64,000 nt of DNA from Bacillota bacterium (GCA_023400055.1 JAEXFN010000017.1:1-64000); one strand, 5' to 3'. Positions 9,036 through 17,876 are shown, counted from the first letter of the stretch. Notes: generated by a model not told the origin, from the letters alone. A program made the numbers and translations.

Positions 9036-9875
9036 TTACCCCTTAATGCCGGAAGAAACGATGCCCTGCACAAAGAAACGTTGCAAAATCAGAAACACGA
9101 TAATCGTCGGCAACACTGCCATGCAGGCGGCCGAGAGGGAGATGCCGTACTGGGGGGCGGAACCGCTCACTCCGCCCGCCGCGCCCATAAACTGGGCCAC
9201 GCCGACCGGCAACGGTTTCAAAAAGTCGGAACGAATGGCGATCAACGGCCAGAGGAAGCTGTTCCAACTGGAGATAAAGGTGATGATCGCCACCGACGAA
9301 AGCGCCGGTTTGGAGAGCGGGATCATGATCCGGTAGAAGATGGTGAAATCGTTGCAACCGTCGATCATCGCCGCTTCCTGCAGCTCGTTGGGGATGCTCC
9401 GGAAGAAACAGGTCAACAGGAAGACCCCGGTGACGTTGGCGCAAACCGGCAGGATCAGCGCGGTATAAGAGTTTAACATGCCGAGCGTGGAAAAGAGCAT
9501 GTAAAGCGGCACGACATAAGCCTGGATCGGAACCAGCAGCATCGAAACGATCAGGCCGAACAGAAGCTTCTTGCCCCGGAACTGAAGCCGTCCGAACGCA
9601 TAGGCGGCCATCGAATCCAGGATCAGCACCAGGACGGTGGAGACGACCGCCAGAAAGACGCTGTTCCAAACCCATTGCATGAAGGGGAACTTATGCAAGA
9701 CCAGAGTGAAATTCTCCAAAGTCGGGGTCCGCGGGATCCATTGCGGCGGGTAACTGACGATCTGGCCTTCCGGTTTGAGCGCGGAAATAACGGTCCAAAC
9801 CAAAGGGAAAAGAAAGATCAGCGCCACCAGAGCCATCAGCAGATAGGGCAGAATGTTTATCCGTTTCATCTTCAT
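9036..9875 (-). CDS. ABC sugar importer permease (MalG/CUT1 type)
   Basis: Inner-membrane permease of a carbohydrate ABC importer, 279 residues with about six membrane helices. The cytoplasmic EAA loop that docks the ATPase is visible as ELQEAAMIDGCNDFTIFYRI, a typical MalG-like form. The conserved N-terminal pattern LPYLLMALVALIFLFPLVW and PPQWIP stretch also fit CUT1. The Shine-Dalgarno AGGTGA sits upstream of ATG 9875. It follows its partner permease by 8 bp, so the two are cotranscribed. No ATPase gene is present in the cluster; CUT1 systems often share an MsmK-like ATPase encoded elsewhere. Confidence 0.93.
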   Translation of the reverse strand: MKMKRINILPYLLMALVALIFLFPLVWTVISALKPEGQIVSYPPQWIPRTPTLENFTLVLHKFPFMQWVWNSVFLAVVSTVLVLILDSMAAYAFGRLQFRGKKLLFGLIVSMLLVPIQAYVVPLYMLFSTLGMLNSYTALILPVCANVTGVFLLTCFFRSIPNELQEAAMIDGCNDFTIFYRIMIPLSKPALSSVAIITFISSWNSFLWPLIAIRSDFLKPLPVGVAQFMGAAGGVSGSAPQYGISLSAACMAVLPTIIVFLILQRFFVQGIVSSGIKG

Positions 9876-9883
9876 TGCTTCAC

Positions 9884-10741
9884 CTAGCTCTCAACTTTAA
9901 TGACTTTCGACTGGAAGAGGACCAGCCCGGTCAGGATCAACAAGATCACGAAACCGATGGAGGAACCGTAGCCCAGGGTAAAGTTTTGAAAGGCTTGACC
10001 GTACATGTACTGGACCAGGGTCAGGGTGGCGGTTCCCGGTCCGCCGCTGGTCATCACATAGATCTGATCGAAGATCTGCACCGTATTGATCAAGGTCAGG
10101 GTTACGATCATCGAGGTGACCGGCGCCAGCATCGGCACGGTCAGCTTGATAAACATCTGAAAGCCGTTGGCGCCGTCGATCCGGGCCGCCTCGTAAAGGC
10201 CGTTGTCGATGCCCTGGAGTCCCGCCAGATAGAGGATCATGTTGTAACCCACCAGCGACCAGACGGTGACGATGGATACCGCGAACAACGCCCAGTTTGC
10301 GCTGGTCAACCACTCGACCGGGCGGAGGCCGATGAGGCGCAGGTAGTAATTGATGATGCCAAAATTATTATCGTACAGCCAGTTCCAGATGATTCCGATC
10401 ACCGCCGGCATGATCACATAGGGCGAGAAGATGATCGTGCGCACCAGATTCTTCCCCTTGATTCCTTGATTCAGCAATACCGCGAACAACAGGCTGAAAA
10501 GGACCAGCGGCGGGGCGGTCAATAGTAGGAACAGGAAGGTATTCTTCAAAGCGATGTGAAAATTTTGGTCCTGAAAGAGATACAAGAAATTCTTGAGGCC
10601 GATGAATTGGGGATCGCCGATAATATCCCATTTGGTAAAACTGACCAGAATTCCGGCGATGCTCGGGCCCAGCCGGAACATGACGAAGATGATCAAGTAC
10701 GGTAATAGAAAGAACAAAGCGACCTTCTCCTGCTTGCGCAT
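9884..10741 (-). CDS. ABC sugar importer permease (MalF/CUT1 type)
   Basis: First membrane subunit of the importer, 285 residues, about six helices. It begins with a short basic cap (MRKQEKVALFFLLPYLIIF) and carries the EAA loop YEAARIDGANGFQMFIKL followed by the family pattern PMLAP. The C-terminal TSGGPGTATLTLVQYMY block is typical of the UgpA/MalF-like CUT1 subgroup. It is preceded by a strong hairpin that separates it from the solute-binding protein gene. With the binding protein upstream and MalG-like partner downstream it forms the membrane channel for an unidentified sugar. Confidence 0.93.
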   Translation of the reverse strand: MRKQEKVALFFLLPYLIIFVMFRLGPSIAGILVSFTKWDIIGDPQFIGLKNFLYLFQDQNFHIALKNTFLFLLLTAPPLVLFSLLFAVLLNQGIKGKNLVRTIIFSPYVIMPAVIGIIWNWLYDNNFGIINYYLRLIGLRPVEWLTSANWALFAVSIVTVWSLVGYNMILYLAGLQGIDNGLYEAARIDGANGFQMFIKLTVPMLAPVTSMIVTLTLINTVQIFDQIYVMTSGGPGTATLTLVQYMYGQAFQNFTLGYGSSIGFVILLILTGLVLFQSKVIKVES

Positions 10742-10787
10742 CCGATAAACCTGCCTTCCCTCGGCGGATTGCCGTTTTGCAAAGAAA

Positions 10788-10813
10788 AGGGGTATAGTTT
10801 TGGCCTATACCCC
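10788..10813 (-). terminator. Intra-operon hairpin between solute-binding protein and permease genes
   Basis: Perfect 10-bp stem (AGGGGTATAG with its complement) and a 6-nt loop, followed on the minus strand by TTTTCTTT. Hairpins here usually give excess binding protein by partial termination or by stabilising the upstream mRNA. Confidence 0.8.
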
Positions 10814-10828
10814 TGACGATTCGAAAAC

Positions 10829-12118
10829 TCAGGGCGCGGAAAGAATGGCGTCCATTTCCCGTTTCATTTGAGTGACGACATCCATGGGTTTCTTGTTGTT
10901 TAACAGACTATCCTGCGCCGCGGTCAGGATCGGGCTCGGCGCCACCGATGAGAAAACTTGGGCGGCCTTGGGCAGCGGGGGCAGGAAATGGGCGTAGCTC
11001 ATCATGCTGATGAAAGCTTCCCGGCCCGGCAGTTTCTTGCTCTCTTCAATGGTGGAGGTTTTGGCCGGGATGTTGCCGGATTTGGCCCATTCCGCCGAGT
11101 TGTCCGTCAGCCATTTGATGAATTGAACGGCGGCCGCTTTCCGGGCGGCATCGGCTTTCTTGTTTACCGGGAAGGTGAGAATATGGGCGGCGGCCCAAAC
11201 CGCTTTCTTCTGGAAGATTTGCGGATAGGGGGCCACGCCGAATTTGAGGTTGGATTTTTCCAGCAACGGCAGTTCCCACGGGCCATCGATCAACATTGCC
11301 ACTTTTCCGGCCCGGAAATCGTCGAACGGAGCCTTTTCACCTTTGGGGACCAGGTTGTACTTAAAGATGAGATCCTGCAGGAAGCCCCAGGCTTTGGCGG
11401 CCTTGTCATTGTTAAAAGCGGTCCGGGTCGTCTTTTCATTGAAGGTTTTCTCATTCTGTTGAAACATCAGGGCAAACCATTGATAGAACGCGTGGTGATT
11501 CATGTTCATCCCCAAGCCGTACTGGACGACATTGTTGGGGTCGAAACCGGCTTCGCCGGCGTTCTTGCCATTTTTGTCGATGGTCAGTTTCTGACCGGAT
11601 TTGATCAATTCCTCCAGGTTTTGGGGAGCGACGCTCACGCCGGCTTTCTCAAACAATTCCTTATTATAATAGAGCGCGTGACTGTGAAAATCCAGGGGTA
11701 CCGCATACTGCACCTTATTGAAGAAGGATCCCTGCCAGATGTTGGGCGTGTAATCGGTCTTTTTGACATTAACGTTTTTCGCCTGTTTGGCATCGAGCAC
11801 GCCCATGCTCGCGAACTGGCCGAGCTCGAAGGGGTGCATCGCCAGGATATCCGGAGGATTGCCGCCCTTCGCTTCGATGATGAATTTGGAAAACAGCGGC
11901 GTCCATTGGAGCGTCATCAGGTTTACGGTGATCCCAGGGTGTTCCTTGTTGAACTTTTCCACCAGACCCCGCATCACATCGCCATCGGGTCCGGTCCAAC
12001 CGCCCCAGAAGTCGATCTGTACCGGGTTGGCGGCATAGACTCCGACCCGTTGCCAACCGAATGCCGATACCGCCATGACTACCAGCAGACCCAGTACTAA
12101 CAGCCTTTTCATTCTCAT
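10829..12118 (-). CDS. Extracellular solute-binding protein, family 1 (sugar ABC importer)
   Basis: Periplasmic sugar-binding component of the importer, 429 residues. The N-terminus MRMKRLLVLGLLVVMAV is a signal peptide that ends near GVYAANPVQI, and it contains no lipobox cysteine. The mature part has the family 1 pattern IDFWGGWTGPDGDVMRGLVEKF and later FDDFRAGKVAMLIDGPWELP. Monoderm Firmicutes normally anchor these proteins as lipoproteins, so a freely soluble form suggests a periplasm enclosed by an outer membrane. GGAGGAG precedes ATG 12118. Transcription continues through a hairpin into the two permeases. The ligand is unknown; the linked aldolase and sialidase-like gene suggest a sugar acid or amino sugar. 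Confidence 0.92.
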   Translation of the reverse strand: MRMKRLLVLGLLVVMAVSAFGWQRVGVYAANPVQIDFWGGWTGPDGDVMRGLVEKFNKEHPGITVNLMTLQWTPLFSKFIIEAKGGNPPDILAMHPFELGQFASMGVLDAKQAKNVNVKKTDYTPNIWQGSFFNKVQYAVPLDFHSHALYYNKELFEKAGVSVAPQNLEELIKSGQKLTIDKNGKNAGEAGFDPNNVVQYGLGMNMNHHAFYQWFALMFQQNEKTFNEKTTRTAFNNDKAAKAWGFLQDLIFKYNLVPKGEKAPFDDFRAGKVAMLIDGPWELPLLEKSNLKFGVAPYPQIFQKKAVWAAAHILTFPVNKKADAARKAAAVQFIKWLTDNSAEWAKSGNIPAKTSTIEESKKLPGREAFISMMSYAHFLPPLPKAAQVFSSVAPSPILTAAQDSLLNNKKPMDVVTQMKREMDAILSAP

Positions 12119-12243
12119 TCAAACTCCTCCTTTTTTGTTCTGTATCAAACAGCTTGCGCCAGTTCGGTCGTAAGCCATTTTACAAATTGATGGATCGCTT
12201 GTTACGTATTGTTTAAAATTCGGCTGGAAAGAGAAATGTCCTG

Positions 12244-13167
12244 TTAGATTCCATAATTTTTGGAGTAAATTGCAACCATTTGGGCAATGTCGCGCCGTAC
12301 GGCATCGGTGATCGGGATGTAAGGCTCGGTAACTTTTTCGCCGCATAACGCAAGTTGGGATAAGGCCGCTTTGCGCCAGACAATGGCGGACATCCAGGAA
12401 TTGCTGTACAGATTTATTTTGTTCATGGCATTGATCTGGTCGGCGATATTACGGGCCTTGCTGAGTTCGCCCTGGCGGATGGCTTCATACAGGGCGACAA
12501 AGATGCGCGGGAAAACGTTCCCCAGGGAGGGGACGATACCGTGGGCGCCAGCGACCAAACCTTCATAGCCCACCGATTCGTCGCCGACGAAGATTCGAAA
12601 GGCCAGATTGTCGCCATGGCGGGAGATAATTTGCTGTAAGTAGTCGAGATCCCCGCTGCTGTCTTTAATGCCGACGAACTGGGAACCACCGCCGGAGAGG
12701 ATCTGTTCCAGCGCGGCCAGACTGATATTGGTACCGCAAGTCACCGGAATATTGTATAACAGGATGGGCAGGGAGGAACGTTCGGCGATTTCGGAATAGA
12801 ACGCGACGATTTCGCCATCGTCCTGGACCGGGTAATAATAGGGCGGGGAGACCACCACGGCGTCGGCTCCCAAGCTTTCGGCAATTTTGAGATTTTCGAT
12901 CACCCGATGGAGCCCGGTATCGCTGATGCCGACCAGAACCGGGACCCGTTTGCGGGTTTCGGCGATGGTCACCTCCATGATTTTGCGGCGCTCCGCATCG
13001 TTTAAGCGTGCGAACTCGCCGGAAGTCCCCAGCGGGAAAATGCCATGGACCCCGCCTTTGATTATGTAATTGATCACGCGCCGCAAAGCCGGGACATCAA
13101 CGGTTTCATCGTTATGTAACGGGGTGATCAAAGGAACGATGACTCCATGCAATTCTTGGCTGTTCAT
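12244..13167 (-). CDS. Dihydrodipicolinate synthase / N-acetylneuraminate lyase family protein
   Basis: Class I aldolase with a TIM barrel, 307 residues. The Schiff-base lysine is in GIKDSSGD, the catalytic tyrosine in LLYNIPV, and the substrate carboxylate loop reads PLGTSGEF. The family includes DapA, sialic acid lyase, KDG aldolase and others. Context argues against lysine synthesis: an IclR regulator lies upstream and a sugar ABC importer with a sialidase-like gene lies downstream on the same strand. I infer a catabolic lyase for a 2-keto-3-deoxy sugar acid or sialic acid. AAAGGAG lies 8 nt before ATG 13167, and a perfect palindrome at 13188-13204 sits just upstream. Confidence 0.88.
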   Translation of the reverse strand: MNSQELHGVIVPLITPLHNDETVDVPALRRVINYIIKGGVHGIFPLGTSGEFARLNDAERRKIMEVTIAETRKRVPVLVGISDTGLHRVIENLKIAESLGADAVVVSPPYYYPVQDDGEIVAFYSEIAERSSLPILLYNIPVTCGTNISLAALEQILSGGGSQFVGIKDSSGDLDYLQQIISRHGDNLAFRIFVGDESVGYEGLVAGAHGIVPSLGNVFPRIFVALYEAIRQGELSKARNIADQINAMNKINLYSNSWMSAIVWRKAALSQLALCGEKVTEPYIPITDAVRRDIAQMVAIYSKNYGI

Positions 13168-13187
13168 TACGAAAACTCCTTTCTTCT

Positions 13188-13204
13188 GTTCATTAATAAT
13201 GAAC
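13188..13204. promoter_or_regulatory. Candidate IclR operator (perfect palindrome)
   Basis: GTTCATTAATAATGAAC is a perfect 17-bp inverted repeat in the gap between the IclR gene and the aldolase gene, 20 bp before the aldolase start. A related half-conserved copy lies in the IclR promoter at 14016-14032, which supports a shared regulator. Confidence 0.72.
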
Positions 13205-13246
13205 GATATTCACAATACATGATAAAAAATAATCAGTTCCTTGCCT

Positions 13247-13987
13247 TCACCGTTGAATTAAACCTTTCATTTCCCGGGTCGCCCGCAATAACATGGCCGC
13301 ATACTCCTCGATCTTGGGCTCGGTGAAACGTAGCGAGGGACCGGAGATGCTTACCGAGGCCACAGTGGTTCCCTTATAATTTTGAATCGGCACGGCGATG
13401 CATTTGATGCCGTATTCATGCTCCATATTGTCGATGGCGTAACCCCTCGCCCGGATCAGGTTCATCTCTTGCAACAAAGCCACCGGATCGGTGATGGTAT
13501 AGGGCGTGAATGATTCCAGACCTTTGGCGAGAATCTTTTGCAGTTCGGTCTCGGGCAGATTGGCCAGGATCGCCTTGCCGACGCCGGTACAATAGAGGGG
13601 CGCTTTCAAGCCGATGACCGATCGCCCGGGCGTAATGCCGATGGGATAGATCGCATCGATATAGATGACTTCCGCCTCGGAGAGTTTGGCTAAATAGACG
13701 GTTTCCCGGCTGGTGTTACAGAATTCTTCCAGATAGGGTCGGATAATCCGCCGCAAATCATGGGTGGCGTAAAGGTTGTTGCTTAACTGCAATACTTTCA
13801 TGCCCAAATGATACTTGTTGGTTTCCGGGTTTTTCTCCAAAAAGCCCGCTTGCTCAAACGTGGTCACAATATTATGAACGGTGCTCTTTAACAGGCCGGA
13901 CAGCTCACTGAGTTCGCTGATACCGCGTTCCGGAGCGTCATTGGTAAAATAGTCCAGCAGTTTAATGGCTTTAAATAAGGATTTCAC
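13247..13987 (-). CDS. IclR family transcriptional regulator
   Basis: DNA-binding regulator, 246 residues. An N-terminal winged helix-turn-helix (about 1-65, with GISELSELSGLLKSTVHNIV) is followed by the IclR effector domain with the motifs GLKAPLYCTGVGKAILA and ARGYAIDNMEHEYGIKCIAVPI. The effector pocket of this family usually binds a small organic acid. The gene is first in a minus-strand cluster with the aldolase, importer and sialidase-like genes, so it probably controls them. Two similar palindromes, one just downstream of its own promoter and one before the aldolase gene, suggest autoregulation and control of the cluster. Confidence 0.93.
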   Translation of the reverse strand: MKSLFKAIKLLDYFTNDAPERGISELSELSGLLKSTVHNIVTTFEQAGFLEKNPETNKYHLGMKVLQLSNNLYATHDLRRIIRPYLEEFCNTSRETVYLAKLSEAEVIYIDAIYPIGITPGRSVIGLKAPLYCTGVGKAILANLPETELQKILAKGLESFTPYTITDPVALLQEMNLIRARGYAIDNMEHEYGIKCIAVPIQNYKGTTVASVSISGPSLRFTEPKIEEYAAMLLRATREMKGLIQR

Positions 13988-14015
13988 CTTTGGTTCAGAA
14001 ATGAGAATCGCTCCC

Positions 14016-14032
14016 GTTCATTATTGTTGAAT
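14016..14032. promoter_or_regulatory. Second, imperfect IclR-type operator
   Basis: GTTCATTATTGTTGAAT shares its left half exactly with the palindrome at 13188-13204 and has a degenerate right half. It lies about 10-30 bp downstream of the expected start site of the iclR promoter, a position suited to autorepression. Confidence 0.55.
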
Positions 14033-14049
14033 TCATTTCATCTATAATA

Positions 14050-14079
14050 ATTATAAAACGCCTTTGAAAGTTTTGTCAA
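14050..14079 (-). promoter_or_regulatory. Sigma-A-type promoter of the iclR gene
   Basis: On the minus strand, TTGACA (14074-14079) and TATAAT (14050-14055) are both perfect and are separated by 18 bp. The surrounding 13988-14420 gap also holds a hairpin at 14185-14212 and the two LacI-type operators. Confidence 0.85.
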
Positions 14080-14250
14080 AGTAAATTTTCAATGAAATGC
14101 TTTTGAAACAAGTTAAAGGTTAATTTGGATTCGATCCGTTATGGGATAGGGATTAAGGCACATCAATTATCAAAGATTTGGTCGGCCGGTGATCAAAATT
14201 TTATCATCCGGCAGGAATTTTTTGATCGATGCCAAATATCTTATACTTAG

Positions 14251-14331
14251 AAAACGTTTTACATTTCAATCCTATAACTATCAGCTAGTTTTTCCGAATC
14301 CTTGGGGTTCGCATAATGGTTAAAACGTTTT
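14251..14331. promoter_or_regulatory. Pair of LacI-family operators upstream of the lacI-type gene
   Basis: AAAACGTTTT occurs at 14251-14260 and again at 14322-14331, with related flanks and centres 71 bp apart. The central CG palindrome is the typical LacI-family operator form. They lie upstream of the regulator gene, which suggests autoregulation, possibly with looping. Confidence 0.7.
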
Positions 14332-14420
14332 CGATATGATGCTTTATTTCGAATTAAAACAGGGACTGCACCGGTTGCGAGGAAACTGCAGAAAAATGAA
14401 CGATTTTGAAAGGAAGAGCG

Positions 14421-15422
14421 ATGGCAACGATTAAAGACGTGGCCGCCGAAGCCGGGGTTTCCATTGCAACAGTCTCGAAGATCCTCAATAACAGCAGTTA
14501 CAGTTCGGAGAAGACCCGCGCCAAAGTAATGGCCGCCATTAAAAAGCTCGGCTATCAACCCAATCACATCGCCCGTAGCATGGTCCAGGGTAAAACCAAG
14601 ATGATCGCGCTGGTTGTGCCGGATATCCGGAATGATTTCTTTACCCAGGTGGCGCGGGGCGTCGAGGATATCGCCAACAAATACGATTACCGGGTCATTC
14701 TGTGCAACACCGACGAAGATCCGGAGAAACAGCAAAATTATCTGGAGATGCTCCGGGGAAGGATCGTCGACGGCCTAATCATCGCGCCCGCCGCCGATGA
14801 CGACCGCCAGCTCAAAAAGATCGACCCCCGCCGCTTGCCCTTTGTCTTCATCGACCGGGTATGCTCGACGATTCAGGCCGACGCGGTCGTGGTCGACAAT
14901 CGCGACGGTTCCTACCGGGCAGTGGGCCATCTCATCCGCAACGGTTATCGCCGGATCGGCATCATCGCTGGCAAGCGGGATATTTTTACCGGCCGCGAAC
15001 GTTTGCGGGGTTATCGGGAAGCGCTCGCCGACAACGGGATAGCCGTGGACGAGGATCTGATTACGGACGGTCGTTTCACCATCGAAGGCGGTTACCTGGC
15101 GATGAAGGTACTGTTGGCTTTGGCGGAACGGCCGGTGGCGGTCTTTGTCTCCAACTATTCGATGACCATCGGCGCACTGAAAGCGCTGACCGAGTCGGGC
15201 TTGAAGATCCCCCAAGAGATGGCGGTCGTCGGTTTCGATGATTCCGATTGGGCGGAATTTTTCGTTCCGCCCCTGACGGTGGTGCGCCAACCGACCTATA
15301 CCATGGGGACGCTCGCGGGGGAGATTCTCTTCCAACGACTTTTCGAGAGCGAAGTTTCCGAACGGAAAGAGATCTTCCTCCGGCCGGAATTGGTCATCCG
15401 CAAGTCTTGCGGAACGAAATGA
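14421..15422 (+). CDS. LacI family transcriptional regulator
   Basis: Sugar-responsive repressor, 333 residues. The N-terminal helix-turn-helix and hinge read MATIKDVAAEAGVSIATVSK followed by the YQPNHIARSMVQGKT segment; the remainder is a periplasmic-binding-protein-like effector domain (VVPDIRNDFFTQVARGVED, then VGFDDSDWAEFFVPPLTVVRQP). I chose ATG 14421, which gives the canonical start and has GGAAGAG before it. The fucose isomerase gene follows after 117 bp on the same strand without a terminator, so the two probably form one unit and the repressor is likely to respond to L-fucose or a related sugar. Confidence 0.92.
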   Translation: MATIKDVAAEAGVSIATVSKILNNSSYSSEKTRAKVMAAIKKLGYQPNHIARSMVQGKTKMIALVVPDIRNDFFTQVARGVEDIANKYDYRVILCNTDEDPEKQQNYLEMLRGRIVDGLIIAPAADDDRQLKKIDPRRLPFVFIDRVCSTIQADAVVVDNRDGSYRAVGHLIRNGYRRIGIIAGKRDIFTGRERLRGYREALADNGIAVDEDLITDGRFTIEGGYLAMKVLLALAERPVAVFVSNYSMTIGALKALTESGLKIPQEMAVVGFDDSDWAEFFVPPLTVVRQPTYTMGTLAGEILFQRLFESEVSERKEIFLRPELVIRKSCGTK

Positions 15423-15539
15423 ACAAACATCGAAAGCGATAAATCGGAGGAAAGTCCGCATTCAATCGATCACTGAATGGCTTAACAAGCATACTTAAAC
15501 GAAATATATTCAAAAAATCAAAAAAGTGGAGGGATTACG

Positions 15540-17318
15540 ATGAGTGTGAAAAATGGTTATTTACCGAAAATCGGCATCCGGCCGGCGATCGACGGCCGGC
15601 GGCGCGGGATCCGGGAATCGCTGGAGGACCAGACCATGGGAATGGCCAAGGCGGTGGCCGAGTTTTACGGGAAAAATCTGCGCCATCCCGATGGTTCGCC
15701 GGTGGAATGCGTGATTGCCGATACCTGCATCGGCGGGGTGGCCGAAGCGGCGCAGACCGCGGCCAAATTCGCCCGGGAGGGGGTCGGCCTGTCATTGACG
15801 GTGAGCCCCTGCTGGTGTTATGGGGCGGAGACGATGGATATGGATTCGTTGATCCCCAAGGCAGTCTGGGGTTTCAACGGCACCGAGCGGCCCGGCGCCG
15901 TTTACCTGGCTTCGGTGCTGGCGGCGCACAGCCAGAAGGGCCTGCCGGCCTTCGGCATTTATGGCCATGATGTCCAGGATCCGACCGATACGGCCATTCC
16001 AGCCGACGTTCAGCAGAAACTGCTGCAGTTCGCGCGGGCCGGTCTGGCGGTGGCGACCATGCGGGGCCGCTCCTATCTGGCCATCGGCGGCATGGCAATG
16101 GGGATCGCCGGCTCGATCGTGAGTCCCGATTTTCTGGAACAATTTTTGGGCATGCGTTACGAAATGGTCGACTCCACCGAATTGATCCGGCGGATGGAGG
16201 AAGGAATCTACGATCACGAAGAATTTGAAAAAGCATTGCGCTGGGTGAAGGCCAACTGCAAGGAAGGCTTGGAACGCAACCCGCCGGAACGGCAGGCAAA
16301 CCGGGAGCAGAAGGACCAACAATGGGAGTTCGTCGTTAAGATGACCTTGATCGCCCGCGATCTGCTGCAAGGCAATCCCAAACTGGCCGAGCTCGGCTTC
16401 GGCGAAGAGGCTCTGGGCCATAACGCCATTGCCGGCGGTTTCCAGGGTCAGCGCCAGTGGACCGATCATTTCCCCAACGGCGATTTCATGGAGACCATCC
16501 TCAACTCCTCGTTTGACTGGAACGGCACCCGGGAAGCGATCAGCTTCGCGACGGAGAACGATTTCTTGAACGGTATTTCGATGCTGTTCGGACATTTGTT
16601 GACCGGCACCGCGCAGATCTTTTCCGATGTCCGCTCCTTCTGGAGCCCGGAAGCGGTCCGGCGAGTGACCGGCCACGAGCTGACCGGCCCGGCCAGCGGC
16701 GGCTTCATCCATCTGATCAACTCCGGCTCGACCGCTCTGGACGGCACCGGACAGCAGGAACGGGACGGCCAACCGGCCCTCAAATCCTTCTGGGAGATCG
16801 GCGAGGCCGAGACGCAACGCTGCCTGGAGGCCACCCGTTTCTGCCCGGCTGTCTTGGAATACTTCCGGGGCGGCGGATTTTCGACCACCTTCGAGACCCG
16901 CGGCGGCATGCCGGTGACGATGAGCCGGTTGAACCTGATTCACGGCTTGGGACCGGTGCTGCAGATCGCCGAAGGTTACACCGTGGATCTGCCGGAGGAG
17001 ATCGGCAAGCCGATCATCGCCCGGACCGATCCCACCTGGCCGACCACTTGGTTTGTGCCGCGCCTGACCGGCAGCGGACCGTTCAAAGACGTTTATTCGG
17101 TCATGAACCATTGGGGCGCCAACCATGGCGCAATTAGCTACGGCCATATCGGCGGCGATCTGATTGCGCTGGCGGCGTTGCTCAGAATCCCCGTTTCGCT
17201 GCACAATATCCCCGAGGAGCGGGTGTTCCGGCCGAGTGCCTGGGGCGCGTTCGGAGCGCAGGATCCGCAAGGCGCCGATTTCCGGGCTTGCCAAAACTTC
17301 GGGCCGCTATATGGTTAA
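15540..17318 (+). CDS. fucI: L-fucose isomerase
   Basis: Converts L-fucose to L-fuculose (and D-arabinose to D-ribulose) with a manganese cofactor. At 592 residues it matches the length of the E. coli enzyme, and long blocks are recognisable: LPKIGIRPAIDGRRRGIRES near the start, SPCWCYGAETMDMD, WGFNGTERPGAVYLA, LNSSFDWNGTREA and the end RACQNFGPLYG. Metal ligands are in FATENDF (Glu), FSDVRSFW (Asp) and the GANHGAISYGHIGGD region (His). GGAGGG lies before ATG 15540. No fuculose kinase or fuculose phosphate aldolase lies nearby, so the rest of the pathway must be elsewhere. A strong terminator follows. Confidence 0.97.
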   Translation: MSVKNGYLPKIGIRPAIDGRRRGIRESLEDQTMGMAKAVAEFYGKNLRHPDGSPVECVIADTCIGGVAEAAQTAAKFAREGVGLSLTVSPCWCYGAETMDMDSLIPKAVWGFNGTERPGAVYLASVLAAHSQKGLPAFGIYGHDVQDPTDTAIPADVQQKLLQFARAGLAVATMRGRSYLAIGGMAMGIAGSIVSPDFLEQFLGMRYEMVDSTELIRRMEEGIYDHEEFEKALRWVKANCKEGLERNPPERQANREQKDQQWEFVVKMTLIARDLLQGNPKLAELGFGEEALGHNAIAGGFQGQRQWTDHFPNGDFMETILNSSFDWNGTREAISFATENDFLNGISMLFGHLLTGTAQIFSDVRSFWSPEAVRRVTGHELTGPASGGFIHLINSGSTALDGTGQQERDGQPALKSFWEIGEAETQRCLEATRFCPAVLEYFRGGGFSTTFETRGGMPVTMSRLNLIHGLGPVLQIAEGYTVDLPEEIGKPIIARTDPTWPTTWFVPRLTGSGPFKDVYSVMNHWGANHGAISYGHIGGDLIALAALLRIPVSLHNIPEERVFRPSAWGAFGAQDPQGADFRACQNFGPLYG

Positions 17319-17368
17319 TCCGACCCCGGCGGGGCGTCGCGCCCAAGCCGGAGCGTTCTAAAAACCCG

Positions 17369-17401
17369 AAAAGCCATTCCCTTTGGGGGAATGGCTTTTT
17401 T
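17369..17401 (+). terminator. Intrinsic terminator after fucI
   Basis: Stem AAAAGCCATTCCC, loop TTTGG, complementary stem ending in TTTTTT. Confidence 0.92.
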
Positions 17402-17423
17402 ATGCGGCAGAGCTTCCGGTGGT

Positions 17424-17876
17424 TTAACGGTTGACAGCCCTAAATTTGATGATGGCATAAACGGTGGTGATGCCGTAAACGACGTGAACGAGCAGGAAAT
17501 TCAGGACTTCGTTCGGCTGGTTGACCTGGATCTCAAAGACCTGCGGCAAGGTGTGGAGGATAAGTCCAAAAATACTGATCCAAATCGTAAAGCCGATGAC
17601 AAAGCCTTTTAAAAGAAAATTGCGGCTGCTGAAATAGCGGAGGATGAGCCCGGATAGGATCCCGAAGAGTCCGCCGACCGAAAGATCGATGATGATTCCG
17701 ACCAAATAGCCGGTGAAAAGTTGGATGTGGCGCGGCTTCAAAAATATGTCGGCGGCGATATGGATAATATGAAAAGTGGCGAAACGACTCACCACCGCCA
17801 ATAATCCATAGAGATCCTTGACCACCGAACCGATCATCCCGGCGACGAACCAGGCGGTGAAGTCATCTTTAAACAA
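17424..17876 (-). CDS. Small polytopic membrane protein, unknown function
   Basis: About 150 residues with four predicted membrane helices (around FTAWFVAGMIGSVVKDLYGL, LFTGYLVGIIIDLSVGG, FVIGFTIWISIFGLIL and VLNFLLVHVVYGITTVY). I do not recognise the family. I favour TTG 17876 because GGAGG lies 6 nt upstream; an ATG at 17939 would add 21 residues and has no comparable site. It is convergent with fucI, whose terminator lies between them, and reads in the same direction as the HAD gene upstream. Confidence 0.7.
   Translation of the reverse strand: MFKDDFTAWFVAGMIGSVVKDLYGLLAVVSRFATFHIIHIAADIFLKPRHIQLFTGYLVGIIIDLSVGGLFGILSGLILRYFSSRNFLLKGFVIGFTIWISIFGLILHTLPQVFEIQVNQPNEVLNFLLVHVVYGITTVYAIIKFRAVNR

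Noticed and set aside
12244..13167. DapA for lysine synthesis
   Set aside because: Gene context is catabolic (IclR, sugar importer, sialidase-like gene) and no other lysine gene is near.
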